The notes beneath the pieces are model-generated. The model ran no database searches. It was not told the origin of the DNA and saw nothing but the letters and a program-made list of their open reading frames with translations. Below, piece after piece: positions 15,175 through 23,135 of a stretch of 64,000 bases of DNA. This DNA is from Nocardioides zeae (lineage in GTDB: Bacteria; Actinomycetota; Actinomycetes; Propionibacteriales; Nocardioidaceae). Position numbers and translations under genes: made by a program. How positions within the stretch are numbered: the stretch's first letter is position 1; every line of letters starts with the position of its first letter. The stretch spans positions 124,001 to 188,000 of the forward strand of contig NZ_JAAGXA010000008.1 in the NCBI RefSeq assembly GCF_010686755.1. Direction: 5' to 3'.

Positions 15175-16784
15175 CTGCAGGTCAGCCCGTCCTCGGGCAC
15201 GACGCCCTCGACCAGGAAGGCCTCGACGGCCTCGTCGATGCAGTCGTTGCCCGAGCCGTACGCCGTGTGGCCCTCGCCCTCGCGCGTCACCAGCACACCC
15301 GACTCGAGGGTCTCGGCCATCGCGACCGCCTCCTCGTACGGCGTGGCCGGGTCCCCCGTCGTGCCGATCACGACGATCGGGGCAGCGCCGGCGCCCGTGA
15401 CCTCCCGGGGCTCCTCCGCCTGGCGGCCCGGGTAGGCGCTGCACCAGCCGAGGCCCAGCTCGCCGCCGTCGCCGAAGGTGGGCGCCGCCTCGTCGAAGTC
15501 GTCGGCGTACTGCGCCGCCTCCTCCGGCGAGAGGCTCGTCGGGTCGTCGAGGCAGGAGATCGCGTAGAACGCCTCCATGAGGTTCGACGCGTAGCCGCCG
15601 CTGACGTCGCGGTCGGCGTAGAAGTCCGCCAGCAGCAGGAGCGTGTCGCCCTGACCGCCCAGGGCCTCCTCGAGGCCGTCCGTGAGGAACGGCCAGTTCT
15701 GCTCGTTGTAGAGCGCCGCCTGGATGCCCGTCGTGCCGAGCGCCTGGGTGAGCACCCGGTCGGGGTCGCTCGTGGGCAGGGGCTCCTCGAGCAGCGAGTC
15801 GAGGAGGCCCTGCACGGTCTGCAGGCCCTCGTCGACCGAGTCGCCCACGGGGCAGTCGCCGTCGTCGACGCACGCCTGCAGGTAGTTGCGGAACGCCAGC
15901 TCGAAGCCCGCCGTCTGGCTCAGCGAGCCCTCGACCCGGTCGAGCTCGGGGTCCGTCGCCCCGTCGAGCACGAGGCGCTCGGAGCGCTCGGGGAAGTACG
16001 TCGCGTAGACCGCGCCCAGCGTCGTGCCGTAGGAGAAGCCCAGGTAGTGCATCTCCTCGTCGCCGAGCACGGCGCGCAGCACGTCCATGTCCTTCGCCGT
16101 CTCCACGGTCGAGATGTGGCCGACCAGGTCGGGCGACAGCTCCTCGCAGCCCTCGCCGAGCCGCTGCTGCCACTCCTCCGCCAGCGCGACGCCCTCCGGC
16201 GTGTTCGGGTCACCGGACGCCGCCAGGTAGTCGTCGAGGTCGGCGTCGCTGAGGCAGTCGATGGGCGAGCTCTGGCCGGTGCCGCGCGGGTCCCAGCCGA
16301 CGATGTCGAACGACTCGAGCAGCGCGTCGCCGTAGGCGTCCTCGCGGGCCGCCAGCTCCGTGCCGCCCGAGCCGGGGCCGCCCGGGTTGACCAGCAGCGA
16401 TCCCACCCGCTCGTCCGCCGGGCCGTCGGCCGCGCGGCGCAGCACGCGCAGGTCGAGGGTGTCGCCGTCGGGCTCGTCGTAGTCCAGCGGCACCTCGAGC
16501 CACGTGCACTCGAAGTCACCGCGGCCGTCCTCGGCCGTCTCGTCGCACGACTCCCACGAGAGCGACTGCGTGTAGAAGGGCTCCAGCTCCGGGCTGGGCG
16601 ACTCGCCGGTGGGGCCGCGCTCGTCGTCGCGCTCCGCCGGCGCCGTCCTGTCCTCGCGCGACGCGTCCGCCCCGTCGTCGTCCCCGCCGATGAGCACGAA
16701 CGCGGTCACGGCCGCCGCCCCCACCGTCACCACGAGGGCGACCACGAGGCCGACCACCAACCACACCACCGAGCTGCGCTTCAC
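15171..16784 (-). CDS. Exported alpha/beta-hydrolase, tripeptidyl-aminopeptidase-like
   Basis: The 537-residue protein starts with an N-terminal membrane segment (residues about 7-32) followed by an acidic linker, so it is a membrane-anchored or secreted enzyme. The core has the oxyanion motif NPGGPGSGG, the nucleophile elbow LGFSYGTTLG, the acid in GTTGDPATPY and the catalytic histidine in EGEGHTAYGSG, all in the order of the S33 proline/tripeptidyl aminopeptidase group (SlpD/SlpE, TAP). It probably trims N-terminal peptides outside the membrane. GTG start overlaps the holB stop as GTGA, so it is co-transcribed with holB and tmk. Confidence 0.88.
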   Translation of the reverse strand: MKRSSVVWLVVGLVVALVVTVGAAAVTAFVLIGGDDDGADASREDRTAPAERDDERGPTGESPSPELEPFYTQSLSWESCDETAEDGRGDFECTWLEVPLDYDEPDGDTLDLRVLRRAADGPADERVGSLLVNPGGPGSGGTELAAREDAYGDALLESFDIVGWDPRGTGQSSPIDCLSDADLDDYLAASGDPNTPEGVALAEEWQQRLGEGCEELSPDLVGHISTVETAKDMDVLRAVLGDEEMHYLGFSYGTTLGAVYATYFPERSERLVLDGATDPELDRVEGSLSQTAGFELAFRNYLQACVDDGDCPVGDSVDEGLQTVQGLLDSLLEEPLPTSDPDRVLTQALGTTGIQAALYNEQNWPFLTDGLEEALGGQGDTLLLLADFYADRDVSGGYASNLMEAFYAISCLDDPTSLSPEEAAQYADDFDEAAPTFGDGGELGLGWCSAYPGRQAEEPREVTGAGAAPIVVIGTTGDPATPYEEAVAMAETLESGVLVTREGEGHTAYGSGNDCIDEAVEAFLVEGVVPEDGLTCS

Positions 16785-17968
16785 CGCACGTTCCTCCCCG
16801 TCGGGGCCCCGGCGCCGTCACGGCGCGGGAGGAGCCCCACCATCATCGACTCGAGCGCGAGCATGACAGGAACGTTGAACTCCAGCATCTGCTCACGCGC
16901 GGCGAACACCACCTCGATGCGCGCCAGGTTCGCCTCCGGGCCACCGGACTCGGCCAGGGCCTCGACCTGCTCCCGGAGCTCCTCGTTCACCAGCTCCGTC
17001 CCCACGCCGAGGCCCACCGCCACGGCGTCCCGGTAGACCGACACGAGGTCGGTCAGCGCCCGGTCCACCACGTCGAGGTGCCGCCGCTTCGCCCGCGACT
17101 TCTGCTCGCGCTCGAGCGCGGCCCGGGCCGGCGCGTACTCCCGCGGCTTCCGCCCGCGCTCCACCACCCCGTACGCCGCGTCCAGGTCCGCCCGCTCCAC
17201 CGCGTCGAGCTCGACGGTGATCGCGTCGGCCTCGGCCTTGGTCGTCTCGCTCAGCATCGTCGCGGCCGCCATGGCGGCACCCAGCGAGCGGAGGCGCCCC
17301 GGCAGCGCGACCACCTCGGCACGTCGCTGCCGCGTGTCGGGGTCGGTCGCGAGCGCCTTGGCCCGGCCGATGTGCCCCTGGCTGGCGCGGGCCGCCCGCA
17401 GCGCGAGCGTCGGGTCGACGGCCGCGGTGCGCTCGAGGAAGGCCGCGACGTCCGCGGTGGCCGGGGTGCTCAGCGTGACGAGGCGGCACCGCGAGCGGAT
17501 CGTGGGCAGCACGTCCTCGACCGTCGGCGCGCAGAGCATCCACACCGTGCGCTCCGTGGGCTCCTCGATCGCCTTGAGCAGCGCGTTGAAGGCCTGGTCG
17601 GTGAGCCGGTCGGCGTCCTCCACCACCAGGATCTGCCAGCGTCGCCCCACGGGGGCGAGCGCCGAGCGGCGCACGAGGTCGCGCACCTGGTCGACGCCGA
17701 TGGACAGCCGCTGGGTGCGGATGACGGCGACGTCGGCGTGGGACCCCGCGAGCACGGTGCGGCAGGCGTGGCACGTGCCGCAACCGCCCTCCTCGCACTG
17801 GAGCGCCGCCGCGAAGGCGATCGCCGCGTTGGAGCGGCCCGAGCCGGGCGGGCCGGTGAAGAGCCAGGCGTGGGTCATGCCCTGGGGCCGCGCACCGCCC
17901 GTGCCCGCCGCCTGCGCGAGCGCGGCGATCGCGGGCCGCTGGCCGACCAGGTGGTCCCAGACCGTCAT
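16781..17968 (-). CDS. holB: DNA polymerase III subunit delta'
   Basis: The 395-residue protein is a clamp-loader AAA+ subunit. Walker A appears as FTGPPGSGRSNAA (about residues 37-49), the zinc module as CEEGGCGTCHAC, Walker B as ILVVEDADRLT, followed by AFNALLKAIEEP and the sensor 1 / arginine-finger region TIRSRCRLV. The GSGRS form of Walker A with Arg instead of Lys is typical of delta', which does not hydrolyse ATP. It loads the beta clamp together with DnaX and delta. ATG 17968 follows AGGAGG and overlaps the tmk stop by ATGA. Confidence 0.95.
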   Translation of the reverse strand: MTVWDHLVGQRPAIAALAQAAGTGGARPQGMTHAWLFTGPPGSGRSNAAIAFAAALQCEEGGCGTCHACRTVLAGSHADVAVIRTQRLSIGVDQVRDLVRRSALAPVGRRWQILVVEDADRLTDQAFNALLKAIEEPTERTVWMLCAPTVEDVLPTIRSRCRLVTLSTPATADVAAFLERTAAVDPTLALRAARASQGHIGRAKALATDPDTRQRRAEVVALPGRLRSLGAAMAAATMLSETTKAEADAITVELDAVERADLDAAYGVVERGRKPREYAPARAALEREQKSRAKRRHLDVVDRALTDLVSVYRDAVAVGLGVGTELVNEELREQVEALAESGGPEANLARIEVVFAAREQMLEFNVPVMLALESMMVGLLPRRDGAGAPTGRNVR

Positions 17969-18651
17969 CGTGCCTCCTGCCGCGCCTGCACCAGCAGGGG
18001 CGCGACGCGGGCCCACACGGCCTCCGCGATCTCCTCCCGCGTGCCCGTGGCGTCGACCACCAGGTAGTGGGCCGGGTCGGCCGCCGCGAGCGCGAGGAAC
18101 TCGGCGCGCACCCGCTCGTGGAACTCGACGGACTCCGCCTCGATGCGGTCCCGTCCGGTCAGGCGCGCCAGCCCGGCTCCGGGGCGCACGTCGAGCACGA
18201 CCGTCAAGTGGGGCCGGAGGTCGCCGGTGGCCCACCGCGCCACGTGCTCGAGGCCCGCGACGGCGTCGCCCAGCGCGCGCCCCGCGCCCTGGTAGGCCAG
18301 GGTCGAGTCCACGTACCGGTCCGTCACCACCACCGCGCCGCGGTCGAGGGCCGGCCGGACCACCTCGGCGACGTGCTCGGCCTTGTCCGCGACGTACAGC
18401 AGCGCCTCCGTGCGCGCCGCCAGGTGACCGGTGGCGGGGTCGAGCACGATGCGCCGGAGCTCGCGCCCCACGGGGGTGTCGCCGGGCTCGAAGGTGGGGA
18501 CCGCGTCGTACCCCTCCCGCTCCAGGCGCTCGACGAGCAGCCGCGACTGCGTCGACTTGCCGCCGCCGTCGCCGCCCTCGAAGCACACGAAGACGCCGGT
18601 GGCGGCGCGGAGCCCGGGCGCGGGGGCGGGATCGCGGTCGGCGGAGGTCAC
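17965..18651 (-). CDS. tmk: Thymidylate kinase
   Basis: The 228-residue protein phosphorylates dTMP to dTDP. It shows the P loop FEGGDGGGKSTQ near residue 25, the DRY-type motif VVTDRYVDSTLAYQG and the lid region RLTGRDRIEAE. The pairing tmk-holB is a conserved actinobacterial order. GTG 18651 is the first plausible start, giving a ~20-residue extension before the P-loop strand; a start nearer VFVCFEGG is also possible. It is divergent from the DUF4178 cassette. Confidence 0.94.
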   Translation of the reverse strand: MTSADRDPAPAPGLRAATGVFVCFEGGDGGGKSTQSRLLVERLEREGYDAVPTFEPGDTPVGRELRRIVLDPATGHLAARTEALLYVADKAEHVAEVVRPALDRGAVVVTDRYVDSTLAYQGAGRALGDAVAGLEHVARWATGDLRPHLTVVLDVRPGAGLARLTGRDRIEAESVEFHERVRAEFLALAAADPAHYLVVDATGTREEIAEAVWARVAPLLVQARQEAR

Positions 18652-18762
18652 GCAGGTGAACCTACGAGGTCGCGGAGACACTTCTCCACCGCGGGTGAGG
18701 GGTTTGACCGCACCACCCGACGGGGTAACGACCGCGCCGGACATCTCGGAGGAGGCAACATC

Positions 18763-19401
18763 GTGGGTTGGGTCATCGCGCTGCTGGTCGTGGCAGCGGC
18801 CGTCGCGGCCGCCGTCGTCATCTGGCGCACGCGCACGTCGAAGCCGGCCGGAGCGTCGAGCCGAGGCCCGGGCGACGTGATCGCCGAGTCCGACCTCGCC
18901 TCGGTGGAGCCGCTGCGACGCCTGCAGGTCGGCGACGTCGTGGGCTACGAGGGCGCCATGCTGTTCGTCCGGGGCCGTCTCGACTTCGACGAGGAGGGCT
19001 ACCGGTGGACGGAGCACTTCCTCGACGACGACACCACCCGGCGCTGGCTGACCGTCGAGGAGGACGAGGGCTTCGAGGTGTCCCTGTGGCGCAGCATCGC
19101 CGCGGGCGACGTCGAGCAGGGCGGCGCCGGCGACCGCGACGTCATCGTCGGCGGGGTGGCCTACCGGCTGCAGGAGAAGGGGTCCGCGGCGTTCCGCGCC
19201 TCGGGGGCCACGGGCACCGCGCCGCAGGGCACGGCGGAGTACGCCGACTACGCGAGCGCCGACGGGAAGCACCTCCTGGGCTTCGAGAAGTTCGGCAGCA
19301 CCTGGGAGGCGTCCCTCGGCCAGCCCCTCCAGCCCTGGGAGCTGACCGTCTACCCCGGCTCGGACGGTCCCGCCGCCGGCACCGGCCCGGCCGGACGCTG
19401 A
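18763..19401 (+). CDS. DUF4178 membrane-anchored protein, first gene of polyamine/DUF350 cassette
   Basis: The 212-residue protein has an N-terminal transmembrane segment (residues 2-21) and a soluble domain of the DUF4178 type, with LQVGDVVGYEGAMLFVRGRL, a WTEHFLDDD segment and a C-terminal LGFEKFGSTWEASLGQPLQ region. The domain's biochemical role is unknown. GTG 18763 follows GGAGGAGG at good spacing. It starts a tight plus-strand run of five genes to 23030 (DUF4178, DUF4247, DUF350, spermidine synthase, K+ channel), a combination recurring in actinobacteria as I recall it. Confidence 0.85.
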   Translation: MGWVIALLVVAAAVAAAVVIWRTRTSKPAGASSRGPGDVIAESDLASVEPLRRLQVGDVVGYEGAMLFVRGRLDFDEEGYRWTEHFLDDDTTRRWLTVEEDEGFEVSLWRSIAAGDVEQGGAGDRDVIVGGVAYRLQEKGSAAFRASGATGTAPQGTAEYADYASADGKHLLGFEKFGSTWEASLGQPLQPWELTVYPGSDGPAAGTGPAGR

Positions 19402-19411
19402 GGGGATCGCC

Positions 19412-19858
19412 ATGAGCTCGCGCGCGAAGGGTCTCCTCGTCATCGGAGCCGTCCTGCTCGTCGGGGTCCTCGTCGTGCCGTTCGCCTTCGGCGGCTTCGG
19501 CAACGGCCCCAAGGACTGGATCGACGACCGCTACACGCACGTGTCGGGGTCCGACCCCGACGACGAGACCGTCACCTGGCGCTCCGACGACGACGTCACC
19601 ACCACGGCAGCCGCCATCGCGTCCGGCACCGACGCCTCCGACCGCCGCGAGGCCGACGGGCGCGCCTTCCTGCGCTACAGCAACGACTGGATCGTCACCG
19701 TCGCGGAGGACGGCGACGGGTCGCGCATCACGCTCGACGAGTTCGACCGCGGCTACTCCGCCAACAGCACGTACGTCGGCTTCTGGGGCGGCTACTACGG
19801 CGGTGGCGGTGGCGGCGGCAGCAGCTACCGCGGCGGCGGCTCCGGCTCGGGCAAGTAG
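19412..19858 (+). CDS. DUF4247 membrane-anchored protein
   Basis: The 148-residue protein has an N-terminal membrane segment (about residues 7-29), a conserved core (PKDWIDDRYTHVSGSDPDD, RAFLRYSNDWIVTV, ITLDEFDRGY) and a glycine/tyrosine-rich C-terminal tail (from about residue 120), all typical of DUF4247. The core is predicted to face outside. It starts 10 bp after the DUF4178 stop with a short AGGGGAT ribosome site. Function unknown; its constant association with DUF350 and spermidine synthase genes suggests one membrane complex (inference). Confidence 0.85.
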   Translation: MSSRAKGLLVIGAVLLVGVLVVPFAFGGFGNGPKDWIDDRYTHVSGSDPDDETVTWRSDDDVTTTAAAIASGTDASDRREADGRAFLRYSNDWIVTVAEDGDGSRITLDEFDRGYSANSTYVGFWGGYYGGGGGGGSSYRGGGSGSGK

Positions 19859-19918
19859 CCCACCGAGCCACCGGCCGACCCCCGCCCACCTCGCACCCCC
19901 ACTCCCGAAAGGCACGAC

Positions 19919-20341
19919 ATGCCCGAGCTCCTCGACGAGTCCCTGGCCACGCTGGCGTTCGCCGGCGTGGGCATCGTCCTCCTCCTCGTCGGCTACTTCA
20001 TGGTCGACCTGCTGACCCCCGGTCACCTCGGCCGGCAGGTGTTCGTCGAGCACAAGCGCGACGCCGCACTGGTGCTGGCCTCGACGCAGATCTCCGTCGG
20101 CATCATCGTGGCGACGGCGTTCTACACGGCGCAGGGCGACACGTGGGACACCCTGCTCGAGGCGACCGTGTTCGGGATCATCGGCGTCGCGCTGCTCGGC
20201 ATCTCGTTCTTCCTCCTCGACCTGCTGACGCCCGGCAGCCTCGCCGAGCTCGTGGTCGACGAGTCCGACGACCCGGCCGTCTACGTGGCCGTGGCCCTCC
20301 AGCTGGCGGTCGGCCTCGTGGTCGCCGCCTCGATCACCTGA
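19919..20341 (+). CDS. DUF350 (YjfL-type) integral membrane protein
   Basis: The 140-residue protein has four hydrophobic segments arranged as two DUF350 repeats, each ending in a DLLTPG motif (MVDLLTPGHLG and LLDLLTPGSLA). DUF350 proteins such as E. coli YjfL are linked by gene context to PspA-like proteins and glutathionylspermidine/spermidine synthases, but no activity is proven. ATG 19919 follows GAAAGG. Its stop overlaps the likely start region of the spermidine synthase gene. Confidence 0.88.
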   Translation: MPELLDESLATLAFAGVGIVLLLVGYFMVDLLTPGHLGRQVFVEHKRDAALVLASTQISVGIIVATAFYTAQGDTWDTLLEATVFGIIGVALLGISFFLLDLLTPGSLAELVVDESDDPAVYVAVALQLAVGLVVAASIT

Positions 20342-21996
20342 CGACCACGTCCGCCACCGCGGTCCCGGACGGGACCACCGAGACCACCGGGACCACCGGG
20401 ACCACCGGGACCACGCCGACCACCGGGGTCCCCCACCACCGGGCCCTCCGCACGATCGTGCTCGCCGCGGTCTTCGTCTGCGCGGCCTGCGGCCTCGTCT
20501 ACGAGCTGGCCCTGGTGACGCTCGGCAGCTACCTGCTCGGCAACACCATCACCCAGACCTCCCTGGTGCTCGCGGTGACGATGTTCGCGATGGGCGTCGG
20601 CGCGGTCGCGGCCAAGCCGCTGCTGGGCCGACCGCTGCGCGCCTTCGTGGCGATCGAGCTGGCCCTCGCCGTCGTCGGCGGCTTCGCGGTGCCGGTGCTC
20701 TACGCCGCGTTCGCCTGGCTGTCGGTCTACACGCCCGCGATGGTCGTCGTGACCTTCGCGATCGGTCTCCTCGTCGGCGCCGAGATCCCGCTGCTCATGG
20801 CGCTCCTGCAGCGACTGCGGCGGCAGGACGCGGCGCACGCGGTGGCCGACATCAACGCGGTCGACTACGTCGGCGCACTGGTGGGCGGCCTCGCCTTCCC
20901 GTTCGTGCTCCTCCCGACCCTCGGGCTCCTCGAGGGCACGCTCGCCGTGGCGGCCCTCAACGTCGTGGCCGCCGGCGTGGTGGCGGTGGTGCTCGGGTGG
21001 CGCGGACCGCGGCGTACGCCGGTGGTCACGGCGCTGGTGCTCTGCCTCGTCACCGGCCTCGGGCTGGGCCTGATGGCCTGGCGGGCCTCCGCCTTCGAGG
21101 CCACCGCCCTGCAGGCGCTCTACCGCGACCCGATCGTCCACGCCGAGCGCTCCGACTACCAGTCGATCGTGGTGACGCGCGGCTGGTTCGAGGGCGCCGA
21201 GTTCGACGACGTGCGGCTCTACCTCGACGGCGACCTGCAGTTCTCGTCCGTGGACGAGTACCGCTACCACGAGATGCTCGTGCACCCCGCGATGGCGGGC
21301 GAGCACGCCCGCGTGCTGGTGCTGGGCGGCGGGGACGGGCTCGCGCTGCGCGAGATCCTCGGCTACGACGACGTCGAGGAGGTCACGCTCGTCGACCTGG
21401 ACCCCGCCGTCGTCGACCTGGCCCGCAGCTACGAGCCCATCCGCGCCCTCAACGAGGACGCCTGGGACGACCCCCGGGTCGAGTACGTCGCGGCCGACGC
21501 CTTCGGCTGGGCGCGCGAGCAGCCCGTCGACTCCTACGACGTGATCGTCGTCGACTACCCCGACCCCGACTCGCCGGCGCTGGCGAAGCTCTACTCCCAG
21601 GAGCACTACACGGCGCTCGCGGGGCTGCTCGCCGACGGCGGCCGCATGGTCGTCCAGTCCGGCTCGCCCTTCTTCGCGCCCGACGCGTTCTGGTGCGTCC
21701 GACGCACCCTGGAGGCCGCCGGGCTGGCCACGACGCCGTACCACGCCGACGTGCCGTCCTTCGGTGACTGGGGCTGGGTGCTCGCCCAGGCGCCCGCCGG
21801 CGGCGACCCCACCGCCGCGGACGCGCCGGCGCTGACCGTCGCGCCCGACGCCCCGGCGCTCCGCTTCGCCTCGCCGGCGATGCTCGCCGCCGCCGCGGTC
21901 TTCCCGCCCGACCGCGACGACCCCGGCGGTGCGGTCTCGACGCTGCTCGACCCGGCGATCCTGACCTACTCCGAGCACGCCTGGGTCGGGTACTGA
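20338..21996 (+). CDS. Membrane-bound spermidine synthase-like aminopropyltransferase
   Basis: The product (552 residues from 20338) has a Thr/Gly-rich N-terminal repeat, about six to seven transmembrane helices (residues ~40-250) and a cytosolic spermidine-synthase fold: LYLDGDLQFSSVDEYRYHE, the AdoMet-type loop VLVLGGGDGLALREIL and the acceptor-site motif VDYPDPDSPALAKLYS. Known relatives transfer aminopropyl groups from decarboxylated AdoMet to a polyamine. The start is uncertain: no ATG, GTG or TTG precedes the first helix in frame, and the only good position is CTG 20338, which overlaps the DUF350 stop as CTGA. A GTG inside the first helix (~20460) is the alternative. Confidence 0.85.
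   Translation: MTTTSATAVPDGTTETTGTTGTTGTTPTTGVPHHRALRTIVLAAVFVCAACGLVYELALVTLGSYLLGNTITQTSLVLAVTMFAMGVGAVAAKPLLGRPLRAFVAIELALAVVGGFAVPVLYAAFAWLSVYTPAMVVVTFAIGLLVGAEIPLLMALLQRLRRQDAAHAVADINAVDYVGALVGGLAFPFVLLPTLGLLEGTLAVAALNVVAAGVVAVVLGWRGPRRTPVVTALVLCLVTGLGLGLMAWRASAFEATALQALYRDPIVHAERSDYQSIVVTRGWFEGAEFDDVRLYLDGDLQFSSVDEYRYHEMLVHPAMAGEHARVLVLGGGDGLALREILGYDDVEEVTLVDLDPAVVDLARSYEPIRALNEDAWDDPRVEYVAADAFGWAREQPVDSYDVIVVDYPDPDSPALAKLYSQEHYTALAGLLADGGRMVVQSGSPFFAPDAFWCVRRTLEAAGLATTPYHADVPSFGDWGWVLAQAPAGGDPTAADAPALTVAPDAPALRFASPAMLAAAAVFPPDRDDPGGAVSTLLDPAILTYSEHAWVGY
20370..20420 (+). repeat. Tandem 9-bp GGGACCACC repeat in coding sequence
   Basis: About five imperfect copies of GGGACCACC encode a (Thr-Gly-Thr)-type low-complexity stretch before the first membrane helix of the spermidine synthase homologue. 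Such repeats change copy number easily. Confidence 0.7.
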
Positions 21997-22004
21997 GGCT
22001 CGCC

Positions 22005-23030
22005 GTGGTCTTCGTCCTCGCCCGCCTGTGGGCCCGCCTCACCTCGACCGTCACGTGGCGCACGCCGCTGCTCGTGCTGCTGACGGTGTTCGCGACGAGC
22101 TGGGCGGCGATGGCGCTCCTCGACCGCGACAGCGGTATCGCCGACCCCGGCCACTACTGGTGGTGGTTCCTCGTCACGGCCTCGACCGTCGGCTACGGCG
22201 ACTTCTTCCCGACGACGACCGGCGGGCGGATCGTCGGCGCGTACGTCGTGCTGGGCGGCGTCGTCACCCTCACCACCTTCTTCACCCACCTCGCCACGAC
22301 CCTGGCGACCGCGAAGGGACGACGCATGCACGGCCTGCTCGACCACGACCTCGCCGACCACCTCGTGCTCGTGGGCTGGACCCCGGGCCGCACCGACCGG
22401 CTGGTGGCCGACCTGCGCAGCGACGGTCCCGTCCCCATCGTCGTGTGCGCGTGGGCGGACCAGCTGGAGCAGCACCCCCTGCCCGAGACCGCGGACGTGC
22501 ACTTCGTGCGCGGCGACCTCACCGACCTCGCGGTGCTCCGCCGCGCCCACCCCGAGCGCGCCCGCGCGGTGCTGGTCGACGCGCGTGACGACAACGAGGC
22601 GGTGACGCTGACGATCGCGGCCGAGGAGGCGGCGCCCGGCGTCCACACGGTGGTGACCCTGCGCGACGTGGCGCGCCGCCGCACCATCCGGCGCATCGAC
22701 GCCACCGTCCACTGCGTGCAGTGGCACGCCCTCGGGCTCGTCTTCGACGAGCTGTCCGACCCGGGGATCGCGGAGGTGTACGACGCGTTGACGACCCCCG
22801 GCGGACCCAGCACGTGGTCGACGGTGGTGCCCGCGGGCGCCACCGCGACGTACGGCGCGTGGCAGCAGGCCCTCGGTCCTGCCCGGGACACGACGCTGCT
22901 GGCCGTGGCCGTCGACGGCGAGGTCCGGGTGAGCCCGCCGTGGGACACACCGGTGCCGGCCGGTGCCGTCCTCTACTACGTCGGACCGGCGCGGATCGAC
23001 GCCGGCGACCTGCGCGGCGTGCTGGCCTAG
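22005..23030 (+). CDS. Ion channel with K+ selectivity filter and TrkA-N (RCK) domain
   Basis: The 341-residue protein has a first helix (residues ~21-38), a pore loop with the K+ filter TVGYGD at 61-66, a second helix (~74-98) and then a cytosolic RCK/TrkA-N module starting HLVLVGWTPGRTDRL, with HFVRGDLTD and AVLVDARDDNEAV stretches. This is the MthK-like two-helix channel plan. GTG 22005 lies 8 bp after the spermidine synthase stop. Polyamines block K+ channels from the cytosolic side, so a functional link between the two gene products is plausible (inference). Confidence 0.9.
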   Translation: MVFVLARLWARLTSTVTWRTPLLVLLTVFATSWAAMALLDRDSGIADPGHYWWWFLVTASTVGYGDFFPTTTGGRIVGAYVVLGGVVTLTTFFTHLATTLATAKGRRMHGLLDHDLADHLVLVGWTPGRTDRLVADLRSDGPVPIVVCAWADQLEQHPLPETADVHFVRGDLTDLAVLRRAHPERARAVLVDARDDNEAVTLTIAAEEAAPGVHTVVTLRDVARRRTIRRIDATVHCVQWHALGLVFDELSDPGIAEVYDALTTPGGPSTWSTVVPAGATATYGAWQQALGPARDTTLLAVAVDGEVRVSPPWDTPVPAGAVLYYVGPARIDAGDLRGVLA

Positions 23031-23031
23031 C

Positions 23032-23051
23032 CGGGCGGCTGCGGCCGCCCG
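23032..23051 (+). terminator. Hairpin after the polyamine/channel cassette
   Basis: CGGGCGGC and GCCGCCCG form a perfect 8-bp stem around TGCG, directly after the channel stop at 23030. It supports 18763-23030 being one transcription unit, separate from the phosphatase gene. Confidence 0.6.
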
Positions 23052-23135
23052 CACCACCCGTTCGTGGTGCCGTCCGTCATGATGACCCCGGGGCGCGCCC
23101 ACCAGGACCCGCCCCGCCAGCCAGGAGGGGGACCC

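Noticed and set aside
14153..16173. Long minus-strand open frame across the LysR gene and hydrolase
   Set aside because: Antisense to LysR and out of frame with the hydrolase; no coherent domain.
20370..20420. GGGACCACC tandem repeat considered as an operator array or iteron origin
   Set aside because: It is in frame inside a coding region and encodes a simple Thr/Gly linker.
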